In this document: positions 16,956 through 25,229 of the stretch, in pieces
How the letters are laid out: the number at the start of each line of letters is the position of its first letter
How positions within the stretch are numbered: position 1 is the stretch's first letter
Assembly (NCBI GenBank): GCA_903873965.1
Contig: CAIQQO010000017.1
Coordinates: forward strand, 1 to 34,719
Reading direction: 5' to 3'
Source of the DNA: an uncultured bacterium
Lineage (GTDB): Bacteria > Chloroflexota > Anaerolineae > J036 > Brachytrichaceae
DNA: 34,719 bases
The notes under the pieces: model-generated
Told to the model about the DNA's origin: nothing
Databases searched by the model: none
What the model saw: only the letters and a program-made list of their open reading frames with translations
Program-made: the position numbers and the translations under genes

Positions 16956-19952
16956 TCCTTCCATCTTGCTCAAGTCAACCAACCCTTGCGCCTGCGCGAC
17001 GACAGCCTGCAACAATGCCAGGCGCCCGCGCCGCACGGCCTCATCTTCGGCCATGACCAACACCTTCTCGAAGAAGACATTGATCGGCGCGACAAGCGTG
17101 GACAGGTTGCTCATCAGCCCGTTCACGTCGCTGGCGGGTTTTAATGCGACAACAACGTTGTATAGGTCATGCGTCGATGTATCCGGATCGGCACTCACGT
17201 CAAGCGGCAATGTCTCTTTAAGGTCGCGTGTGATGCGCGCGCTGCGTGCATAAGCCGCGAGGATAGGCGCCCACTCCGCCTGCTTGACCCACTGCGTCAA
17301 TTGTTCAACGCCGAGTTGCGCGCAGTATGGATCGTCGCCATGCATCGCAATGATGGCATCAACAGCATCGAAGCGGTTGCCGGCTTCGAGCAACAAGGCG
17401 CGCTGGCGCTCGCTGATGAACTTGTTCGCAGCATTAAGCGCATCCGCATCAGCGCGCACTGGCAGTAGCGCCGCCGCCGACTTCAGTCCTGCACGCAATG
17501 AGAAGGAGCGCTTGCTCTCGACGAGGTTTTGCACCACGCCGATGGCAGAACGCCGCAAGGCGAACGGGTCGGCTGATCCCTTCGGTGCGAGACCGATGGC
17601 AAACAGGCCGGCGATGCTATCGAGTTTATCGGCCAGTGACACAATCAACCCGGCCAGCGTGTCGGGCGTGTCATCTCCTGCATAACGTGGCAGGTAGTGT
17701 TCGTAGATGGCAGTAGCCACCGCATCGACATGCGTCGTTTCGTCACTGCCATGATTCAACTTGTAATACTCGCGCCCCATCACGCCCTGCAGCGAGGTGA
17801 AGTCGATCACCATGCTGGTGGCAAGGTCGGCTTTGCACAGGTGCGCTGCACGTTGGGAGATTGACTGATCCACCTCTCCAGCGCCCAACGTGTCGCCGAT
17901 AGTGTGCGATAACTTTTTAATGCGAATGGCTTTATCGAACATCGATCCCAGCTTGGCCTGGAATGTGAGCGTTTCCAGCTTGGGAAGATACTCGTCCAGC
18001 GGCTTCTGGATATCGTGGCGGAAGAAGTAGGCAGCATCGGCAAAACGCGCGCGCAACACGGCTTCGTTGCCGGTGCGGACTTCGTCGATGTGCTGTTCGT
18101 CGCCATTACGCACGGCGATGAAGTGCGGCAACAGCGCGCCGGTGTTGGCGTCAATCACCGGGAAGTAGCGCTGATGTTTCCGCATGACGGTCATCAGCAC
18201 CTGTTGTGGAATCTGCAGATAGTCGGGATCAAACGAACCGATCAGCGCAGTGGGCTGCTCCACCAGATTAGTCACTTCGCTGAGCAGGTTCGGGTCGATT
18301 GGCACGCGCCCGCCGACAGTGGCCGCAATGGCTTCGACCTGTTTACGGATGATGTCGCGCCGCGTGTTGATATCGGCCACGATGTGACGGTCGGCCAGGC
18401 GTTTGGCGTACTGCGCTGCTGTGCCTAGTTGGAAGGGCTTGCTGCCTTTGCCGCGCGGGCCGATGCTGGTGTTGCCGCTGTGCAATCTGGCGTATTCAAA
18501 CGGGACGACATTGCGGCCCAGCAGCGCCACGATCCAGCGGATCGGGCGCGAGAAGGCCACATTGGTGTCATTCCACCGCATCGTTTTCTCAAAGCTGAGT
18601 TTGGCAATCACGCCGGGGAGTACCTGGGCCAGCACTTCAAGCGCGGGACGCCCGTCTTCGTGTTTGTTCGCGTATACATAGCTGCCCTGCGCATCTGTCT
18701 TCACGACAAGCGTCGCAGGATCAATGTTGAAGCGCTTGGCAAAACCTGCTGCTGCGGGTGTAGGCTTGCCGGCGGCGTCAAACGCTACCTTGGCGCTTGG
18801 GCCACGCACCAGTTCATCGAGCGAGCGTTGCTGCGATGCAATGCCTTCGACCAGTGCGGCGACACGGCGCGGCGTGGCGAACAGCTTGATCTCACCATGA
18901 TCCAGCCGTGCTTCATCCAGCGCCGTAGTGAGTAGCTTGCCGAGTTGGTCGCGAGCCACCGTAACATCACCGGCGGGCAACTCCTCTACGCCCACCTCAA
19001 GCAGTAGCGGCACCGGGACCTTCAGCACTGTGACGCTCTTTTTCTCCTCTTCCTTACCTTTCTTTACCTCAGCGCCTTTCGCCAGCCACGGATAACCCAT
19101 GTCTTCGCGCTGTTTGAGATAGGCAGTGGCGACTTGTTTCGCCAGTTCGCGCATACGGGCAAAGTAGCGCGCGCGTTCAGTGACGCCAATAGCGCCACGC
19201 GCATCGAGAAGGTTAAAGGTGTGCGAGCAGTTCAACACATAGTCGTGCGCCGGTGTGACCAGTCCGCGTTCAAGCGCACGTTTGGCCTCGCCTTCGTAGT
19301 CATCGTACAGTTCATGCAGCACTTCGACATCGGCTTCGTTGAACGCGTACTTGCAGCGCTCTATCTCGGCGCTCAGGTTGACGTCGCCATAGGTGCGCTG
19401 TTTGTCCCACCGCAGGTCCCATACGGCGCGCACATCCTGAATGCTGTGCGACATTGCGATGCGCTCCAATCCATAGGTCAATTCGAGTGAAACCGGATTG
19501 AGCGTGAAACCGCCGGCTTGCTGAAAGTAGGTGTACTGTGTGATCTCAAGCCCGTCCAGCCACACTTCCCAGCCCAGTCCCCATGCGCCAAGCGCAGGCG
19601 ACTCCCAGTTGTCCTCCACGAACCTAATGTCGTGGTGCGCCGGGTCGATGCCGATAGCCTTCAAGCTTTCGAGGTAGAGCGCCTGTGGTTCCGCGGGCGC
19701 CGGCTTCAGGATCACCTGAAATTGCGTGTGCGTGTACATGCGATTCGGGTTCTCGCCAAAGCGACCATCATCGGGGCGCACAGAAGGCTCAACATAGGCC
19801 ACGTTCCATGGCTCAGGGCCGAGCACGCGCAAGTAGGTGGCGGGGTTCATTGTGCCGGCACCGACGACCTGATTGTAGGGTTGCCAAATCAGACAGCCCT
19901 GATCGGCCCAGAATCTTTGCAATTTGAGGATGAGATCTTGAAAGGTCAACAT
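16950..19952 (-). CDS. glyQS: Glycine--tRNA ligase, alpha and beta subunits fused in one chain
   Basis: Charges tRNA-Gly with glycine for translation. Residues 1-290 are the complete alpha (catalytic) subunit, with [19 protein letters not shown] at the start and [10 protein letters not shown] / [10 protein letters not shown] motifs. A short charged linker follows (about 293-312, rich in Lys and Glu). Residues 315-1000 are the beta subunit: [12 protein letters not shown] start, a [11 protein letters not shown]-type segment (707-715), [14 protein letters not shown] (792-805) and a C-terminal anticodon-binding domain of DALR type. In most bacteria these are separate genes glyQ and glyS; one-chain forms are known from chlamydiae and plant organelles. 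No Shine-Dalgarno sequence is seen before the ATG; a TATATATAA lies about 7-15 bases upstream, so a very short leader is possible. Divergent from the MFS gene. Confidence 0.96.
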   Translation of the reverse strand: MLTFQDLILKLQRFWADQGCLIWQPYNQVVGAGTMNPATYLRVLGPEPWNVAYVEPSVRPDDGRFGENPNRMYTHTQFQVILKPAPAEPQALYLESLKAIGIDPAHHDIRFVEDNWESPALGAWGLGWEVWLDGLEITQYTYFQQAGGFTLNPVSLELTYGLERIAMSHSIQDVRAVWDLRWDKQRTYGDVNLSAEIERCKYAFNEADVEVLHELYDDYEGEAKRALERGLVTPAHDYVLNCSHTFNLLDARGAIGVTERARYFARMRELAKQVATAYLKQREDMGYPWLAKGAEVKKGKEEEKKSVTVLKVPVPLLLEVGVEELPAGDVTVARDQLGKLLTTALDEARLDHGEIKLFATPRRVAALVEGIASQQRSLDELVRGPSAKVAFDAAGKPTPAAAGFAKRFNIDPATLVVKTDAQGSYVYANKHEDGRPALEVLAQVLPGVIAKLSFEKTMRWNDTNVAFSRPIRWIVALLGRNVVPFEYARLHSGNTSIGPRGKGSKPFQLGTAAQYAKRLADRHIVADINTRRDIIRKQVEAIAATVGGRVPIDPNLLSEVTNLVEQPTALIGSFDPDYLQIPQQVLMTVMRKHQRYFPVIDANTGALLPHFIAVRNGDEQHIDEVRTGNEAVLRARFADAAYFFRHDIQKPLDEYLPKLETLTFQAKLGSMFDKAIRIKKLSHTIGDTLGAGEVDQSISQRAAHLCKADLATSMVIDFTSLQGVMGREYYKLNHGSDETTHVDAVATAIYEHYLPRYAGDDTPDTLAGLIVSLADKLDSIAGLFAIGLAPKGSADPFALRRSAIGVVQNLVESKRSFSLRAGLKSAAALLPVRADADALNAANKFISERQRALLLEAGNRFDAVDAIIAMHGDDPYCAQLGVEQLTQWVKQAEWAPILAAYARSARITRDLKETLPLDVSADPDTSTHDLYNVVVALKPASDVNGLMSNLSTLVAPINVFFEKVLVMAEDEAVRRGRLALLQAVVAQAQGLVDLSKMEGF

Positions 19953-20157
19953 GACTTTATATATAGCGGTTCCGTTTTTTAAGATTACAGGTTTACGAAA
20001 GCGTCACTGTTTCGGGCTACAGTATATTACATGCCCGCACGTTTTAAGCGTTGCTGTGCTGGTGAAATGTGCGATGAGACACTCTCCTTTACAATAGCCG
20101 CGCCATGGAACAAAACAATACCCCAGACCAATATCCAACAACAGAGGTGATCTACTA

Positions 20158-21393
20158 ATGCTGGCTGTATTCAAGCGCGCTCGGACGGAGTATCCACGCC
20201 AGTTCTGGCTGGTGTTAAGTGGGATGATGATCAGCAGCATTGGCGGAAGCATGATCTGGCCGTTCCTGATGGTGTATGTTAGTGGCAAGCTGCGCCTGGA
20301 CATGACTGCAACCGCAAGCCTGATGACACTGAGTGCTGTCTCGGGGTTAATTGCGTCATTCGTTGCCGGCCCGATTGTCGATCGGCTGGGGCGCAAATGG
20401 GTCATGGTGATCAGCCTGATTCTGAATGCAGTCAGTTACGTGTTTATGAGCGAGGCAAGCACTTATGTACACTTCGCCGTGCTGATGACGCTCAACGGCG
20501 TTTTTAATCCGCTCTATCGCATCGGCGTGGATGCCATGATTGCCGACCTCATTCCAACCGAAAAGCGAGCCGATGCCTATTCGCTCATACGCATGGCGCA
20601 CAACATCGGCGTGGCCGTAGGCCCGGCCATCGGCGGGTACATGGCATCCATTTCGTATGGCATTGCATTCGATCTGGCGGCGTTGTCATTGTTCATCTAT
20701 GGCGTGCTCATCATCTTCTTTACCGTCGAAACCATGCCGAAGCTGGCTCCTCATGAGAAGCATCCGGTTGAACGCGCCGGTGGTTATGGCTCGGTCTTGC
20801 GCGACAGCCCCTTTATGGGGTTCGTCGTTTCAACGACGTTCATGACAATCGCTGCCGCTATCATGTGGATTCTTCTGGCGGTGTATACCAAGCAGAACTT
20901 CGGCATCTCTGAGCGTGAGTACGGCTTCATTCCCACCACCAACGCATTGATGGTGATTTTCTTCCAGTTCGCAGTGACCCTTTTTACCAAGCGCTTTCCA
21001 CCGTTGTGGATGGTCGCACTCGGCGCCTTCTTCTACACCATTGGAACAGGCGGCGTCATCTTGGCGCAGGGCTTCTGGGGCTTCTGGACGTGTATGGTGG
21101 TTTTGTCGGTCGGCGAGTTGATCATGCAGCCGACAGCCAGCACCTATGTGGCCGGGCTGGCGCCGGCGGACAAACGAGGTCGCTACATGAGCCTGTATGG
21201 GCTGACGTGGAATATCGCTTCAGGCATCGGGCCGGTTATAGGCGGCATGCTCAATGACAACCTTGGCCCAATATCGATCTGGTACGGCGGCGCGGTATTT
21301 GGCGTGATCAGCGTGATCGGGTACATCGTGCTGGCAATGCGGCATAAGACAAATCAACTGCCGGAAAGCCCCGCTGTCGTTGAAACAGCGTGA
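20158..21393 (+). CDS. Major facilitator superfamily transporter
   Basis: 411-residue inner-membrane protein with about 12 hydrophobic segments. Motif A of MFS drug/sugar antiporters (GPIVDRLGRK, 71-80) lies between segments 2 and 3, and a glycine/proline-rich motif C-like stretch (GVAVGPAIGG, 151-160) lies in segment 5, which suggests an efflux type antiporter. The substrate is not evident. AGAGGTGATC immediately upstream is a near-perfect match to the anti-Shine-Dalgarno sequence, predicting strong translation. A 17-codon frame starting at 20105 ends in TAATG overlapping this ATG by one base. The gene stands alone, diverging from glyQS and converging on the MDR/ATC-hydrolase operon. Confidence 0.92.
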   Translation: MLAVFKRARTEYPRQFWLVLSGMMISSIGGSMIWPFLMVYVSGKLRLDMTATASLMTLSAVSGLIASFVAGPIVDRLGRKWVMVISLILNAVSYVFMSEASTYVHFAVLMTLNGVFNPLYRIGVDAMIADLIPTEKRADAYSLIRMAHNIGVAVGPAIGGYMASISYGIAFDLAALSLFIYGVLIIFFTVETMPKLAPHEKHPVERAGGYGSVLRDSPFMGFVVSTTFMTIAAAIMWILLAVYTKQNFGISEREYGFIPTTNALMVIFFQFAVTLFTKRFPPLWMVALGAFFYTIGTGGVILAQGFWGFWTCMVVLSVGELIMQPTASTYVAGLAPADKRGRYMSLYGLTWNIASGIGPVIGGMLNDNLGPISIWYGGAVFGVISVIGYIVLAMRHKTNQLPESPAVVETA

Positions 21394-21444
21394 GACTCAA
21401 CAGTCATTCCGACATCGCACATCCAGACTGGCTGCCATCATACG

Positions 21445-21475
21445 GCCAGGCGCCAACTTACTTCGTGCGCCTGGC
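21445..21475. other. 9-bp hairpin at the convergent gene ends
   Basis: GCCAGGCGC (21445-21453) and GCGCCTGGC (21467-21475) pair perfectly around a 13-base loop. It overlaps the last codons and stop of the ATC-hydrolase-family gene and lies about 50 bases past the MFS stop. No T run follows on either strand, so termination activity is uncertain. Confidence 0.4.
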
Positions 21476-21961
21476 GTAGCGAAATGTGCAGCGTGCTGCG
21501 CCTTGCATGATGGTCTGATCGCGCACCAATGCGATGTCGGGATTGAAGCCCTCGATGAGCGAGCCATCGCGATTGCATGACAACACTGCGCCGAGGTCGG
21601 CCATGCCCAGCGCGCGGTACATGTCGGCATAGCCGCAGCGTGTGACGTCATACGAGTAGTGCTCGTCGTTCTGTTCGAGCACTTCAACATCCATTGCGTT
21701 GCCCTTGCGCCAATCGCCCGCGGTACTCGCAAAAGCCGATAGCGACGTGTCGCCTGCCTGCGCCGCGCGCTCAGCGCCCTGTCGTCGCGCTATGCCCACA
21801 ATGGTCTCGCGCACCCTAGAGACAACGCGTTCACGGTCAAACTCGTTGCTCAATGCCTCAATTACCGGTCCCAAAATGCGGGCTTCGATCTCGCGTCGTT
21901 TCAAAACGCCGATCTCGTTCAACGTGTCAGGCGGAAGGGTGAAGGACTCTTGTTCTGTCAT
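21458..21961 (-). CDS. L-2-amino-thiazoline-4-carboxylic acid hydrolase family protein
   Basis: 167-residue protein. The C-terminal half carries the family signature: VTRCGYADMYRALGMADLG, then SCNRD, then EGFNPDIALVRDQTIMQGAARCTFRY. Cysteines 109, 129 and 158 are within conserved blocks. The founding member opens the thiazoline ring of L-ATC to N-carbamoyl-L-cysteine in a cysteine-forming pathway, but the family is broad and most members are uncharacterised, so the actual substrate is unknown. The gene starts 2 bases after the stop of the MDR oxidoreductase gene and has no ribosome binding site of its own, so translation is coupled. The neighbouring oxidoreductase may act on the same compound. 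Confidence 0.8.
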   Translation of the reverse strand: MTEQESFTLPPDTLNEIGVLKRREIEARILGPVIEALSNEFDRERVVSRVRETIVGIARRQGAERAAQAGDTSLSAFASTAGDWRKGNAMDVEVLEQNDEHYSYDVTRCGYADMYRALGMADLGAVLSCNRDGSLIEGFNPDIALVRDQTIMQGAARCTFRYARRTK

Positions 21962-21963
21962 GG

Positions 21964-22974
21964 TTACGGGTGTCTGATGACGATCTTGCCGAAGTGCGCG
22001 CCACTTTCAAGATGAGCGAGCGCATCGGGTGCGGATTCAAATGGGAAGACACGGTCGATCACCGGCTTCAAGTGATGCAGCGCAATGGCGCGATTCAGGT
22101 TGTCGAAGTCGGCGCGTGAACCGACGTAAATCTCATTGACGTTGACGCCGCGCGCAGCGGCTGCATCGCGGAAGACCGGATCACGGTCGAAACCTGTCAA
22201 GCCGCCGATCAGACTCACTGTCCCGCCGGGACGAGTCGTCTGAACTGATTGCATCACCGTATCGCGCCCGCCGACTTCGAGGACAAATTCGACACCGACG
22301 CCCGCAGTCGCCGCCAATGAACGCGTATGCCAATCAGGTGTTGCTTTGTAGTTGATCGTTTCACTGGCGCCCAGCGCCCGGGCGCGCTCCAGCTTGGCAT
22401 CGCTGCTGCTGGTGATGATGGATCGTGCGCCGGCCAGTTGCGCCAGTTGCACACCGAAGATGGATACGCCACCGGTGCCCTGCAACAGTACGATGTCGCC
22501 CGGTTTCAAGTGTCCGGCGGTGAAAAAGGTGTGCCACACCGTCACTGCGGCGCATGGTAATGCTGCTGCTTCTTCATAGGTGAGGTTGGCGGGAATCGCT
22601 ACGAGCGCTTCTTCGTGCAGGATGACGCGTTCGGCCAGCATGCCATCGGCCGAACCGCCGCCAAGCGCGCCGGCTGTTTTCTCACGCGAGGTAGCCCCAT
22701 CGATCCAGCCGTGGCCAAAGAAGCATGCCGCGACGCGTTGCCCGACGATGACACGTGACACGCCAGCACCGACTGCAAGTACTTCGCCGGCGCCATCGGA
22801 TAGCGCGATGGTGGGTTGGGGGATTTTTCCGGCGGCAGCGCGGCGCACCATGCTCAGGTCGCGGTAATTGAGTGAAGTCGCCTTGACCTGTATGAGCACT
22901 TCATGCGCGGCGGGTTGGCCATCGGCGCGCTCGATCATTTTCCATCCGGTCGGGTGAATTTCCCAAGCTTTCAT
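21964..22974 (-). CDS. Zinc-independent MDR-family NAD(P)-dependent oxidoreductase
   Basis: 336-residue medium-chain dehydrogenase/reductase. N-terminal GroES-like catalytic domain (VLIQVKATSLNYRDL near 26-40) and Rossmann domain with nucleotide loop LLQGTGGVSIFG (163-174). The zinc-ligand cysteines and histidine of true alcohol dehydrogenases are missing, so it belongs with quinone reductases, enoyl reductases and related zinc-less enzymes. The substrate is unknown. GAGGTG lies 6 bases before the ATG. It follows pcrA by 38 bases and precedes the ATC-hydrolase-family gene by 2 bases, so it may be part of the same transcript. Confidence 0.9.
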   Translation of the reverse strand: MKAWEIHPTGWKMIERADGQPAAHEVLIQVKATSLNYRDLSMVRRAAAGKIPQPTIALSDGAGEVLAVGAGVSRVIVGQRVAACFFGHGWIDGATSREKTAGALGGGSADGMLAERVILHEEALVAIPANLTYEEAAALPCAAVTVWHTFFTAGHLKPGDIVLLQGTGGVSIFGVQLAQLAGARSIITSSSDAKLERARALGASETINYKATPDWHTRSLAATAGVGVEFVLEVGGRDTVMQSVQTTRPGGTVSLIGGLTGFDRDPVFRDAAAARGVNVNEIYVGSRADFDNLNRAIALHHLKPVIDRVFPFESAPDALAHLESGAHFGKIVIRHP

Positions 22975-23013
22975 TTCATCACCTCATCATTACTTTTCGC
23001 AAGGAATCAACGA

Positions 23014-25155
<2,142 letters not shown>

Positions 25156-25173
25156 ACGATCTACCGTTATACC

Positions 25174-25229
25174 ATGCCGGCCGCACCAGGCGCCTGCAGA
25201 TCGGCAGGCCGATGGTGCTTGGCAGGCAT
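25174..25229. other. Multi-tier hairpin between the AAA+/RF gene and pcrA
   Basis: Three nested stems: GCCTGC/GCAGGC (25192-25197, 25204-25209, six-base loop), GCACCA/TGGTGC (25183-25188, 25213-25218) and ATGCC/GGCAT (25174-25178, 25225-25229). Together they cover most of the 73-base gap and reach the upstream stop codon. There is no T run, so it is more likely a processing or stability element, or a weak terminator, than a full stop. Confidence 0.5.
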
